From Vreelandella boliviensis LC1 (GTDB lineage: Bacteria; Pseudomonadota; Gammaproteobacteria; Pseudomonadales; Halomonadaceae), in contig NZ_JH393257.1 in NCBI RefSeq assembly GCF_000236035.1, forward strand, positions 580,672 to 637,776: a stretch of DNA of 57,105 nt. Direction: 5' to 3'. Every line of letters begins with the position of its first letter. Positions within the stretch are counted from its first letter, which is position 1. The notes beneath the pieces are model-generated. The model made no database searches, had not been told where the DNA came from, and saw only the letters and a list, made by a program, of their open reading frames with translations. Positions 44,324 to 52,604 of the stretch are shown piece by piece. Made by a program: the position numbers and the translations under genes.

Positions 44324-45787
44324 TTATGTGCCGCAGAAAGTTCTTAATACCTGTTCGCTATCTGTGGCGGGTGCCGCTAAACGGCGCGCTTCTACGGAGT
44401 CATCGAATGGCTGGGTGACGACCTCCAGTAGAGTATGAAAAGGCGCAAAATCGCCGTCGTAAGCGGCATCGATGGCCTCTTGAACCCGGTGGTTGCGGGG
44501 AATAATTACCGGGTTGGCGCTTCGCATAGCGGCAAAGCGCTGGCTGTCTTGACTCGCCATCTGCGCGGCCCGCCAGGTATCCAGCCACGCCGTTAGCTCA
44601 TTGGGTTGGGTCGTTAGCGACAGCAGCCCCTCGCGGTGCTCATCACTCGTCGAGGCCGCGTATTGGGTGAGTGCATCAAAGGTAGCGGTCATATCCATCC
44701 GCCCCTGGTGCATTTGGCTTTCCAGCGCATCCATCAGCGGCACTGCCTGGTCGCTATCTGCTGCTAGGCCTAGTTTATCGGCATGCAGGCGCCGCTGTTC
44801 GGCATCAAACAGTGGCTCAAAATGGCGGATGGCATCGGTTGCTTGAGCGACCAGCGCCTCGCCCTCTTCATTCATCAGCGGCAGCAGCGTTTCGGCAAAG
44901 CGGGCCAGGTTCCACTGGGCAATGGCGGGCTGATTGGCAAACGCATAGCGGCGGCCTTCATCGATGGAGCTAAACACCTTCTGCGGATCAAACTGCTCCA
45001 TAAACGCACAGGGGCCGTAATCGATAGTTTCCCCGGCGATGCTGCAGTTATCGGTATTCATCACGCCGTGGATAAAGCCAACGCTCATCCAGCGAGCAAT
45101 TAGCACGGCTTGGCGGGCCACCACCGCCTCCAGCAGTGCCAAATACGGATCTTCTGCGTTGGCTGCCTCTGGGTAGTGGCGCTCAATAACATGATCGGCA
45201 AGTGCTTTGAGCAGTGCCTCATCGCGGCGCGTGGCGGCGAATTGGAAGGTGCCAACGCGGATATGGCTGCTGGCCACGCGGGTAAACACCGCGCCGGGTT
45301 CGGCCATCTGCCGCACCACCCGTTCGCCGCTAGTCACCGCTACCAACGCGCGGGTGGTGGGAATGCCCATCGCCGCCATAAACTCACTGACCAAGTATTC
45401 ACGTAATACCGGGCCTAACGGCGAGCGGCCATCACCACCGCGGGAAAACGGTGTACGGCCGCTGCCTTTCAATTGAACATCGCGGCGTATGCCCTGCTGA
45501 TCGATCACTTCACCCAGCAGCAACGCCCGACCATCACCCAACTGGGGCACAAAATTGCCGAACTGGTGGCCTGCGTAACCCAATGCGCCCGATTTGGCAC
45601 CCGACATGGGTTGATTGCCGCTAAACCACTCGGCAAGCGTTGTTGCGTCAGGTATCTCTTTGGCGCCTAGCTCATGGGCAAGCGGCGCATTAAACTCAAT
45701 CAGCTCTGGGTGGGCCACGGGCGTTGCTTGGGTGGCGACCCAAAGGGGTTCAGGTAAGGTGGCGTAGAGATGTTCAAATGACAGCAC
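44324..45787 (-). CDS. selO: Protein adenylyltransferase SelO (YdiU)
   Basis: SelO is a pseudokinase-fold enzyme that transfers AMP from ATP to Ser/Thr/Tyr of proteins and protects against oxidative stress. The approximately 487-residue protein shows the family motifs GYAGHQFGNFVPQLGDGRALLLGEV, VQLKGSGRTPFSRGGDGRSPLGPVLREYLVSE, HGVMNTDNCSIAGETIDYGPCAFME, and the C-terminal TFCGT, whose Cys is the place of selenocysteine in animal homologues. GTG at 45787 with GCGGAG upstream is preferred; TTG 45811 would extend it by eight residues. Confidence 0.95.
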   Translation of the reverse strand: MLSFEHLYATLPEPLWVATQATPVAHPELIEFNAPLAHELGAKEIPDATTLAEWFSGNQPMSGAKSGALGYAGHQFGNFVPQLGDGRALLLGEVIDQQGIRRDVQLKGSGRTPFSRGGDGRSPLGPVLREYLVSEFMAAMGIPTTRALVAVTSGERVVRQMAEPGAVFTRVASSHIRVGTFQFAATRRDEALLKALADHVIERHYPEAANAEDPYLALLEAVVARQAVLIARWMSVGFIHGVMNTDNCSIAGETIDYGPCAFMEQFDPQKVFSSIDEGRRYAFANQPAIAQWNLARFAETLLPLMNEEGEALVAQATDAIRHFEPLFDAEQRRLHADKLGLAADSDQAVPLMDALESQMHQGRMDMTATFDALTQYAASTSDEHREGLLSLTTQPNELTAWLDTWRAAQMASQDSQRFAAMRSANPVIIPRNHRVQEAIDAAYDGDFAPFHTLLEVVTQPFDDSVEARRLAAPATDSEQVLRTFCGT

Positions 45788-45851
45788 GATGGGCTCCGCT
45801 ATTGATGGCAATGACGATCTAGTGGCAATGGCTGGCTAATACCCTAGCATT

Positions 45852-46718
45852 TTAGTCAAGTAAACGCCGCTGCAAACAGCGCATAGCCTCTTCAAGCACC
45901 GGCGTTAGCGGTGCGCGCCATTGGTGGGTGAGCAGAGCATCCGCCCGAGTAACACCGAGTGACAGCGACGCCAACGGGATTCCCCGCTCATGGGCGGTAC
46001 GGCAGAAACGGTAGCCGGAAAACACCATTAGTGAGGTACCTACAGCAAGTACCGCATCCGCCTCGGCTAGCGCTACCTGTGCAGCTAACCTTCGCTCTGC
46101 GGGCACCACATCGCCGTAGAAGACCACATCAGGCTTCAGGATGCCGCTACAGCGCGGGCAGTCGAAAATACGAAAGGAGCTGAAGTCGGTTTCCAGGTCG
46201 GCGTCGCCATCCGGGGCGTGACCGGCCTGCAAACCAGTAAAGGTGGGGTTCATTTGGGCCATCTCTTTATGCATAGCGTGGCGCATCATTTGATAGTCGC
46301 ACACCATGCACTTGACCATATCCGCACGACCATGCAGGTCGATCACCCGGCGTGAACCAGCGCGTTGATGTAAACGGTCAACGTTTTGGGTCACCAACTG
46401 TTGGATATAGCCCAGGGACTCAAGTGTGGCTATCGCCCGGTGTGCGCCGCTGGCTTGGGCTTCGCGCATGGCGCTAAAACCAATCAGCGCCCGCGCCCAG
46501 TAGCGCTGGCGAACGTGATGAGAGCTCATAAAATCGCCATGCTGCACCGGGGGTGGCCGCTTCCACTGGCCATCCGCATCACGATAGTCGGGAATACCGC
46601 TATCGGTACTAACGCCCGCACCGGTAATCACCCACAGTTTGGGGTGCTGCTGAATAAAGGCTGCCAGCTCCTTGCCCGCCTGGGTAACGCTTTTTGCAAT
46701 TTCCACGGCCTGCGTCAA
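45852..46718 (-). CDS. NAD-dependent protein deacylase, sirtuin family (class II-like)
   Basis: Sir2 enzymes remove acyl groups from lysines using NAD. The protein (about 288 residues) has the NAD motif WVITGAGVSTDSGIPDYRD, the catalytic region TQNVDRLHQRAGSRRVIDLHGR, the zinc cysteines in CMVC and CPRC, and VVFYGDVVPAERR plus AVGTSLMVFSGYR. The pattern GIPDYRDADGQWKR resembles SIRT4-like class II enzymes more than CobB. The start is unsure: TTG 46718 follows AGAGGTGA, while TTG 46736 would add six residues. Confidence 0.93.
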   Translation of the reverse strand: MTQAVEIAKSVTQAGKELAAFIQQHPKLWVITGAGVSTDSGIPDYRDADGQWKRPPPVQHGDFMSSHHVRQRYWARALIGFSAMREAQASGAHRAIATLESLGYIQQLVTQNVDRLHQRAGSRRVIDLHGRADMVKCMVCDYQMMRHAMHKEMAQMNPTFTGLQAGHAPDGDADLETDFSSFRIFDCPRCSGILKPDVVFYGDVVPAERRLAAQVALAEADAVLAVGTSLMVFSGYRFCRTAHERGIPLASLSLGVTRADALLTHQWRAPLTPVLEEAMRCLQRRLLD

Positions 46719-46824
46719 TAGTTCACCTCTAGGCAATGTGGCTTAAACTCAATGATACTGTATAGCGATAGCGGGCCATGCAACGCGCCCTTTAACGGTT
46801 ATTGTGCACCCAGGAGGTACTCTT

Positions 46825-47997
46825 ATGCAGCACGATCATGACATTATTATTGTCGGTGGCGGCATGGTGGGCGCCGCGCTGGCGGCTCGCGTGGGTCATG
46901 CGGGGTTCTCCGTCGGGCTGGTGGAACACGGCGACGCTCCTGCCGAACCTAGCGGTGACTATGACCTGCGTATTTCATCGCTGAATGCGCGCTCGTTAGC
47001 TTTTGTTAAAGCCAGCGGTACGGCACTGCCTGAAGAACGCAGCTGCCCGTTTCGGCATATTGATGTCTCCAACCAGGACGGCACCGGCCACTCGCTGTTT
47101 TCCGCAGCAGAGAGCGGCATGGAAGACTTCGGTATCTTTATCGAAAACCGCACGCTGCAGTACGCGCTATGGCAGCGCCTGGAGCAACTACCCAGCGTTA
47201 CCTGCTACACCCAGTGCGCGCCGATAAGCACCCTCACCTCTAGCACCGGGCGCCTGCTGGAGCTGGATAACGGCAAAACCCTAAGCGCTCGTTTAGTTGT
47301 TGGCGCCGACGGCGCGCAATCGACCCTGCGCGAGCTAGCGGGAATCAGCGTTAGCAGCTACGACTACCACCAGCGGGCGATGATCATTAACGTAGAAACC
47401 GAACTTCCCCAGCAGGATGTCAGTTGGCAGGTCTTCACCCCCACGGGCCCCATTGCCATGCTGCCGCTCCCCGGCCATCGCGCTTCCCTGGTGTGGTACG
47501 ACACCGATAAAACCACCCAAGCCCGGGAGCAGCTTGACGATGACGCGCTAAAAACAGCCATCGAAATGGCCTTCCCTAAACGTCTGGGCAACCTCATCCG
47601 CATCGTCGCCCGGGCCAGCTTTCCCATCAAACGCCAACATGCCCACCGCTATATCGGCAAGCGCTTAGCACTGATTGGCGATGCCGCCCATGTGGTGCAC
47701 CCGCTGGCGGGCCAGGGGTTGAATATCGGCCTTCACGACGCCGATACCCTTGCAGAGATCATTATCCAAGGCCGCGACCCAGGTGATTATGTCAACCTAC
47801 TCCGCTTTGAGTGCCAGCGCCGCGCGGCTAACCAGGCGATGATCGCCGCCACCGACACTTTTCATCACCTGTTTACCGGTGCCAAGCCGCTGCGCCAACT
47901 AGGCGATTTAAGCCTGCAGCTCGCTGAGCGCTTTCCGTTCGCCAAGCGCATGATGATGCAGCAAGCCAATGGGTTGAATCCGTTTAAAATGCGCTAG
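46825..47997 (+). CDS. UbiH/UbiF/VisC-family FAD-dependent hydroxylase
   Basis: These flavoprotein monooxygenases hydroxylate the ubiquinone ring or related aromatics. The 390-residue protein has the FAD motif DIIIVGGGMVGAALAARV, the middle DG motif LVVGADGAQSTLRELAG, and the C-terminal FAD motif LALIGDAAHVVHPLAGQGLNIGLHDA. ATG 46825 follows an AGGAGG at ideal spacing. Its nearest relatives are probably UbiF/UbiI-type, but no ubiquinone gene is adjacent, so the position hydroxylated is not assigned. Confidence 0.93.
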   Translation: MQHDHDIIIVGGGMVGAALAARVGHAGFSVGLVEHGDAPAEPSGDYDLRISSLNARSLAFVKASGTALPEERSCPFRHIDVSNQDGTGHSLFSAAESGMEDFGIFIENRTLQYALWQRLEQLPSVTCYTQCAPISTLTSSTGRLLELDNGKTLSARLVVGADGAQSTLRELAGISVSSYDYHQRAMIINVETELPQQDVSWQVFTPTGPIAMLPLPGHRASLVWYDTDKTTQAREQLDDDALKTAIEMAFPKRLGNLIRIVARASFPIKRQHAHRYIGKRLALIGDAAHVVHPLAGQGLNIGLHDADTLAEIIIQGRDPGDYVNLLRFECQRRAANQAMIAATDTFHHLFTGAKPLRQLGDLSLQLAERFPFAKRMMMQQANGLNPFKMR

Positions 47998-48005
47998 AAA
48001 CGACT

Positions 48006-48181
48006 ACGCTGATGCTGTATGGCGAAAACGATCTTGTGAAGGCGTGCGCCATACTGCCGAGTTGATTGAAGCAGAGGGCACCGACGTGACGCTTGAAACC
48101 CTGGAAGGCAACCGAGGCCACTTGGACGGCGTTGTTTCCATCGACCAGGCGAGTGATACGTTGCGGGCGTTTTTGCAGTAA
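48006..48181 (+). pseudogene. Relic of an alpha/beta hydrolase C-terminus (frameshifted)
   Basis: In one frame the plus strand reads LMLYGENDLVKA, a typical strand before the acidic residue of alpha/beta hydrolases. After a frame change near 48045 it continues HTAELIEAEGTDVTLETLEG, then NRGHLDGVVSID, and ends at the TAA 48179-48181. The GH pair fits the catalytic His. The rest of the gene is missing; the preceding UbiH-family gene ends only a few bases upstream. This is what remains after a deletion. Family assignment below the fold level is not possible. Confidence 0.7.
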
Positions 48182-48188
48182 AGGGGGA

Positions 48189-48220
48189 AAGCGCTGGCTT
48201 TGAGACTAAAGCCAGCGTTT
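48189..48220. terminator. Hairpin between the hydrolase relic and ccdB
   Basis: CGCTGGCTTT and AAAGCCAGCG form a perfect 10-bp stem around a short loop. T-rich sequence follows on the plus strand, and CTTTCCCCC on the minus strand. Confidence 0.6.
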
Positions 48221-48326
48221 ATCACACCAGCGCCGCTTTTTTTGCCAACATTTTGATGCATTCATTGCAGAGCCGCTCAAGTGCGGCCGATACGACGCAA
48301 TCGGTGAAATTTCTGCAAGCTCAACC

Positions 48327-48626
48327 TTAAAATCCCAAAAACAGCATATCCAACGCCGCAGAAATTTCGTCTTGCTGCTCAGCAAGGCTACCCGCAATAA
48401 AACGCAATTCGCCTTCGGGCACTGCAGCCATATATTGAGTCGCCATGACGACCTCTTGGCCCTCAATGTTGAACACAGGGTTCAGCCTCTGAGCAGGAGA
48501 CGGTGCCGAGGATTTGGGCAGCAGTGGCACAACCACTCGAGTGTTCAAGCCACTGAGAAGATCTGTCTGAACATCCAGCAGATAGCCAGTACCCCCCTTA
48601 TTTTCAAAGATATCGAAACGGGCCAT
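48327..48626 (-). CDS. ccdB: CcdB-family toxin (first pair)
   Basis: CcdB poisons DNA gyrase. The 99-residue protein has the family layout ARFDIFENKGGTGYLLDVQTDLL, RVVVPLLPKSSAP, LNPVFNIEGQEVVMATQYMAAVP, and a C-terminal helix ending AALDMLFLGF. The conserved tail residues that contact gyrase in F-plasmid CcdB (a Trp-Gly-Ile end) are replaced here by Leu-Gly-Phe, so potency is uncertain. The start shares one base with the ccdA stop, the usual antitoxin-first order. Confidence 0.92.
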   Translation of the reverse strand: MARFDIFENKGGTGYLLDVQTDLLSGLNTRVVVPLLPKSSAPSPAQRLNPVFNIEGQEVVMATQYMAAVPEGELRFIAGSLAEQQDEISAALDMLFLGF

Positions 48627-48871
48627 TAGAACTGACGGTGCCGTGCAAGAGGCAATCCATTAGCTTCAACGTATGCATTCGAGCTTGCAAGGGCCGTGGC
48701 ATTATCTTCCAACCACTGCTTCTGCTTATGCCGCTTCACCGCCTCCGCAATCCCTGCCTCTGCTGATCGTGAAACGTTAATTCCCAGCGCTTTTGCCTCT
48801 TTGAGAAGGGCACTATTTAGCGATAGGTTCGTTGGCTTGCGTATGGATTTGGTCACTTCGGCGGCTTGCAT
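48626..48871 (-). CDS. ccdA: CcdA-family antitoxin (first pair)
   Basis: The 81-residue protein has an N-terminal ribbon-helix-helix DNA-binding domain (KPTNLSLNSALLKEAKALGINVSRSAEAGIAEAV). A C-terminal tail WLEDNATALASSNAYVEANGLPLARHRQF follows, which in the family binds and removes CcdB from gyrase. It precedes and overlaps ccdB by one base. It probably represses its own promoter just upstream. Confidence 0.93.
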   Translation of the reverse strand: MQAAEVTKSIRKPTNLSLNSALLKEAKALGINVSRSAEAGIAEAVKRHKQKQWLEDNATALASSNAYVEANGLPLARHRQF

Positions 48872-49038
48872 AATTCACTCCTCGCACATAACAATGCACA
48901 TACTATATGCGCATACTTATAGCACATCAATTGGCTATTCTAGTGGCTAATGGAAAAGCAAGACTGTCTGGTAGTCGCAACAAGTAAAGGCTATTGCCGC
49001 ACTGACCTGCTCGGTGATCACTAAAAAGTGGCGGGACG

Positions 49039-49692
49039 TTATTGGTTGGCGTTTTCCTCAGCCACCTGACGAAGCGCATCGACAAGCACTTCAGCTGGCT
49101 GGGCGCCGGAGATCAGGTAGCGGCCGTCGAGGATGAATGCTGGCACCGCGCTCACCCCTGCCTCCATAAATCGCTGCTGTGCCGCTCGCACTTCGTCCGC
49201 GTACTGATCGGAGCGGGCGATGGCCTCGGCGGCGTCACCGTCTAGCCCAACCTCAATGGCCTTCTCGCGCAGCACCGCTGGGTCGGCGGGGTTTTTCGCT
49301 TCACCGAAGTAGGCCTCGAAGAGTGCCAACTGCAGCTCCGTCTCTCGGTTTTGCGTTCCAGCCCACGCCAGCACGCGGTGGGCGGCAAAGGTATTGTTCG
49401 CCCGGCGTTCCAAAGCACCGCGGAAATTCAACCCAAGCTCTTCGGCGGCGGCCATAATCTCGCGCTGGGACTGCTCCATGCTGGCAGCATCTTTGCCGTA
49501 CTTACGGCACAAGTGCTCAAGGATCGGCTCGCCCTCGGGCAGCATATCCGGGTTCAGCTCGAAGGGCTGCCAGAAGAGCTCGACGTCGATCTCGCCATCA
49601 AGGGTTTCTAGTGCCTGTTCTAAGCGCCGATAGCCGATCGCACACCATGGGCATGCGACATCGGACACTAGGTCGATTCTCAACTTCTGCAT
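49039..49692 (-). CDS. DsbA-family oxidoreductase, FrnE-like
   Basis: The 217-residue protein has a thioredoxin fold with the active site SDVACPWCAIGYRRLEQAL (CPWC), a helical insertion (about 60-170), and the cis-Pro region VSAVPAFILDGRYLISGAQP. This is the cytoplasmic FrnE/2-hydroxychromene-2-carboxylate isomerase-like group; no signal peptide is seen. Start ATG 49692 follows GAAGGGAT; a longer frame to 49719 is less likely. Its partner is unknown. It sits between the two toxin-antitoxin clusters. Confidence 0.93.
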   Translation of the reverse strand: MQKLRIDLVSDVACPWCAIGYRRLEQALETLDGEIDVELFWQPFELNPDMLPEGEPILEHLCRKYGKDAASMEQSQREIMAAAEELGLNFRGALERRANNTFAAHRVLAWAGTQNRETELQLALFEAYFGEAKNPADPAVLREKAIEVGLDGDAAEAIARSDQYADEVRAAQQRFMEAGVSAVPAFILDGRYLISGAQPAEVLVDALRQVAEENANQ

Positions 49693-49791
49693 TTTGTATA
49701 TCCCTTCGACATATCTCAAAATTCGATCAAACTAAAGAAAGCATGTTACGTGCATATAGTGAGTAACGGCAGCACTGATAAGGAGACAGCC

Positions 49792-49923
49792 ATGGAAAAA
49801 GCAACGGTGTTTAAAAGTAACCGAAGTGAAGCGTGGGACAGCTGGTTTGATGGTCAAAGTGCCACCGCAGACTTTATGAGCGAACGCGAGCAGCCAAACG
49901 AACAGGAACGCGAGGCGTTTTGA
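49792..49923 (+). pseudogene. VapB-type antitoxin with an internal in-frame deletion
   Basis: The 43-residue frame has a normal AAGGAGA ribosome binding site and begins EKATVFKSNRSEA, the start of a VapB antitoxin. It jumps directly to WDSWFDGQSATADFMSEREQ and ends QEREAF, the usual VapB C-terminus. About 30 central residues, which normally complete the AbrB-like DNA-binding domain, are missing. The toxin-binding tail is kept. A broken vapC follows with the usual TGATG overlap. Confidence 0.8.
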
Positions 49924-50020
49924 TGCTTTAGTACATGCTTGACACTAATATCTGCATTTTCACCATCTAACATAAACCTCTCTATGTTCGTGAGATATTT
50001 AATCAGCACAGCGACCAGCA
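49923..50020 (+). pseudogene. 5' relic of a VapC (PIN-domain) toxin gene
   Basis: The frame reads ML-stop-YMLDTNICIFTI-stop-HKPLYVREIFNQHSDQ, the start of a VapC PIN nuclease (LDTNI holds the first catalytic Asp). Stop codons fall at the third and sixteenth positions, and the similarity ends at 50020. The start overlaps the VapB relic stop by one base (TGATG). Confidence 0.8.
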
Positions 50021-50134
50021 ATCGAGGCCGCTTGCGCAATGACAGCTGACAATACTTAACGTTTTAGTCGCTTGAATGCGCACTACCATGCGCATATGCT
50101 GTTTATACGCTTATGACAGTCACAGGGGGCTGCA

Positions 50135-50380
50135 ATGGCCGCGCTATATAACACCGTCGCACCGAAAAAAGCCGCTAATTTGTCAGTGAACAGCGACTTG
50201 CTGCAAAAATCTCGCGCTTTGAACATTAATCTCTCGGCCACACTAGAACGAGCATTGCGAGAAGAGTTGGCAAAATGCGAAGCTTCACAGTGGGTTGAAG
50301 AAAATCGAGCGGCGATCAAAAGCTACAACGATTTTGTCGAGCAGCATGGCTGCTTCGGTGACGAATTTCGGGCGTTTTGA
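50135..50380 (+). CDS. ccdA: CcdA-family antitoxin (second pair)
   Basis: The 81-residue protein has the same layout as the first CcdA but is clearly different in sequence: ribbon-helix-helix part KKAANLSVNSDLLQKSRALNINLSATLERALREEL and tail WVEENRAAIKSYNDFVEQHGCFGDEFRAF. Two CcdA genes with such divergence suggest separate arrival rather than recent duplication. The stop shares one base with the ccdB start (TGATG). Confidence 0.93.
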   Translation: MAALYNTVAPKKAANLSVNSDLLQKSRALNINLSATLERALREELAKCEASQWVEENRAAIKSYNDFVEQHGCFGDEFRAF

Positions 50381-50697
50381 TGGCTCAGTTCGATGTTTAC
50401 CCTAACCCCAGCAAGACCAGCAGAGCGCACTATCCGTACTTGGTGGATATCCAAAGTAGCCTACTAACGGATCTGGCAACCCGCATTGTGATCCCATTGG
50501 GTAATCGAACGGCTTTAGGTGGCAACGCCATGCAAGGCCTCACCCCGGAAATAACCTTCAATGATCAGGCGCTATTGTTACTGACACCACAAATCTCATC
50601 AGTGCCAGAAAAACATCTCAGAAACGCCGTCGGCACCCTTGCGCATTTTAAGAGCCAAATTGTTGATGCGCTCGATCTCGCCGTTACTGGAATTTAA
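50380..50697 (+). CDS. ccdB: CcdB-family toxin (second pair)
   Basis: The 105-residue protein begins AQFDVYPNPSKTSRAHYPYLVDIQSSLL, then TRIVIPL and the core FNDQALLLLTPQISSVPEKHLRNAVGTL. It ends VDALDLAVTGI, close to the canonical TGI tail that contacts gyrase. It is better preserved at the tail than the first CcdB. ATG 50380 (overlapping the ccdA stop) is preferred to the TTG one codon earlier. It is transcribed opposite to the first pair. Confidence 0.92.
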   Translation: MAQFDVYPNPSKTSRAHYPYLVDIQSSLLTDLATRIVIPLGNRTALGGNAMQGLTPEITFNDQALLLLTPQISSVPEKHLRNAVGTLAHFKSQIVDALDLAVTGI

Positions 50698-50747
50698 TGT
50701 TCAGAACAGTAGTGCATACATGTCGCATAGGCTGAAACACAAAAAAA

Positions 50748-51374
50748 CTACTCGCCCGCCAGTTCAGAAAAGCGGCCCGTTTTATCCAAGGTGTATTCGC
50801 TAAAATCCCTCGCCAGATAAAGCGACCCCGAATAGGCTTCCTTGCGGATATCTTCGATGGAGGGTGTCGCATGGGGGTTGATCTGGTAACGGGGGCTGAA
50901 GTGCGTCAGCACCAGATTGGGCAACTGCACCGATTCGGCAAAATCAGCGACAAGCTTGGCGTAGCTATGCCCAACGTCACCGGCCTTCTCGGCCATCTCT
51001 TCGGTGTAGGTGGCTTCATGCACCAGCGCCTGTGCATCCTCGCAGGCAGCAAACAACAAGTCCGGCTGGTCATTGTCCCCGGCGATCACCACTTTCCTCG
51101 GCTTGTGTTTGAAGATCAGGTAGTCATGGCTTTTTAACTGCTCACCCGCAAACTCAACATCAAACCCTTGCTTCAACTGCCCCCACAACGGCCCTCTCGG
51201 AATGCCCTGTTGAGTCAGCTTTTCAATGTTTAAATCAGCGTCGACCTTTCGCTCCGTAAACCCATAGACATAGGACGCCACCCGGTGTAAAAGCCTGAAC
51301 GTGGTAACTGTTATGTTCTCAAACTCAACGCTGGGCAGCTCGTCCGAGTCGATAAAATCTAACACCAAATGCAA
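50748..51374 (-). pseudogene. Truncated duplicate of the ribonuclease Z gene (3' two thirds)
   Basis: The frame encodes about 205 residues that align almost end to end with residues 125-320 of the complete RNase Z at 52605-53567 (FIDSDELPSVEFE, GFTERKVDADLNIEKLTQ, AGDNDQPDLL, VHEATYTEEMAEKAGDVGHSY, LTHFSPRYQ). The N-terminal part with the metal motif HxHxDH is absent, so it cannot be an active nuclease. Further decay includes SHRAPSYAYGF changed to LHRVASYVYGF, and loss of three residues before YSGSLYL. It marks a segmental duplication. Confidence 0.9.
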
Positions 51375-51454
51375 CTATACATCATAACATCTATATGATT
51401 TTAAAAAATCAACCTCTATCGATGTAATGAAGTGATTTCTTTTTGAACCAGCTA

Positions 51455-51705
51455 CTAATTTAAAAGTGCTAAACCTAACATCAAAAAAGATATGATAAGC
51501 ACTAGGACACTGATCGAAAAACATAACTTTGCAGCAGCTTTACGCCATTCATGCTTACGTGAATCTTCAAAATTTTTAAACTCCACTACACCTCCCGACG
51601 TTCTGTTTTCAAATTCATACTTTTCTGCTTTTCTATATATCTTACCCCCTAAAACAATAAGAAATACTCCAAAGGTTATGAACAAAAATAAAATGAAAAA
51701 AACAT
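51455..51705 (-). pseudogene. Small two-helix membrane protein gene interrupted by a frameshift in a T7 run
   Basis: The frame 51455-51685 encodes a small protein with one hydrophobic segment near the start (ITFGVFLIVLGG), a charged middle (KIYRKAEKYEFENRTSGGVVEF) and a second segment (LCFSISVLVLIISFLMLGLALL). It has no proper start codon in this frame. A good start, AAAGGAG then ATG at 51705, lies upstream but in another frame, separated by a run of seven T. With eight T the protein would begin MFFFILFLFITFGVFLIVLGG, completing the first membrane helix. The family is not recognised. The sequence is AT-rich compared with the core. Confidence 0.6.
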
Positions 51706-52200
51706 AACAAACTCCTTTGGTTAATATAATACAAACTGAAGCTTACCCCTTGAGAAAATAGCATAAAATTTACAAGGATATTTCTTAAAATTAATCATTA
51801 AAACATCAGCAGTCAATATGTTTTTTGTGATACTCACTGATTAAATTTTAAGTGTAAAACAACTTAAAATACACTAGCTATTTAGTCTTTCTTGATCAAC
51901 ATGGTAGTTACACTGGATAGCAACTCACCATTTTTACTTAGCAAAAATGGACTATAGCTGTATTAATTTGTAAAACGAAATATCCCATAACAGCCTTTAC
52001 CATCTAGACTTGATTCCACTGCGTAGCGCCCATGACCCATTTGGAAGCATAATGATTTCTTGTAGTAATGCGACTCTTCTCGCCTGGTTGAGTAGGATTA
52101 CACTTTAGCGTTCGGACAAAAGAAGCAGGGTCGTTAATTAACATTTCAGCCCCACAGTAAATTATAGCGTGCACCACACGGAAGTGGCACGCTAGCAACA
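51706..52200. other. AT-rich gene-free stretch
   Basis: About 495 bp of low-GC sequence without a convincing gene. A minus-strand open frame at 52004-52198 has no recognisable domain and no ribosome binding site, and is not called. The composition is unlike the flanking rnz copies and marks foreign or decayed DNA. Confidence 0.5.
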
Positions 52201-52529
52201 GAGACCTTTAACCAACTTAGCGACCAGCTTTGCATCAGCACCGTGACACTAATTGAGTTGGTGTATGGTGCTGAGAAGTCCGCTTCTCCCGAGCAAAATT
52301 TAAGTGTGATAGAAGGATTTGCAGCCCGGTTGGAAGTTCTCGACTAAGCCCCCAGCGCCGCCTACCACAGTGGCCAGCTACGTAGTGAGTTGGACAAGCG
52401 GGCACACCTATCAGCCCATACGATCAGATGATTGCCGGACATGCTCGTTCAAGAGGCCTGATTTTGGTAACCAATAATCTAGACGAGTTTAGTCGCATCC
52501 CAGGGCTTCGAGTAGAGGATTGGTTTTAA
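52201..52529 (+). pseudogene. 3' relic of a second VapC toxin gene
   Basis: The plus strand reads ETFNQLSDQLCISTVTLIEL, then VYGAEKSASPEQN and ARLEVLD. After a stop (TAA in place of a Tyr codon) and a frame change it gives PYDQMIAGHARSRGLILVTNN and EFSRIPGLRVEDWF, then TAA. These are the middle and end of a VapC PIN nuclease. Its first 25 bp overlap in position, but not identically, with the end of the relic at 50020, so the two pieces seem to come from two different vapC genes. Confidence 0.8.
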
Positions 52530-52604
52530 GACGTCTTTTCACCCCCAACTGGTATCACTACCCATGCTCAGAACAGCCTCAAGGAGAGGGGGGTATGAAA
52601 GCAG

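Noticed and set aside
48206..48326. A coding relic downstream of ccdB on the minus strand
   Set aside because: A short stretch reads as plausible protein in two frames, but it matches no family I recognise and is too short to support a feature.
50748..51374. A second functional ribonuclease Z
   Set aside because: It lacks the N-terminal third with the HxHxDH metal site, and its start region does not match the family.
52004..52198. Small minus-strand gene of 64 residues
   Set aside because: No recognisable domain, no ribosome binding site and no coding-like pattern. Treated as a chance open frame in decayed DNA.
49923..52529. One vapC gene split by a 2.2-kb insertion
   Set aside because: The ends of the two pieces cover the same short stretch of VapC with different sequence, so they cannot be joined into one gene without conflict. 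Two separate relics are more likely.
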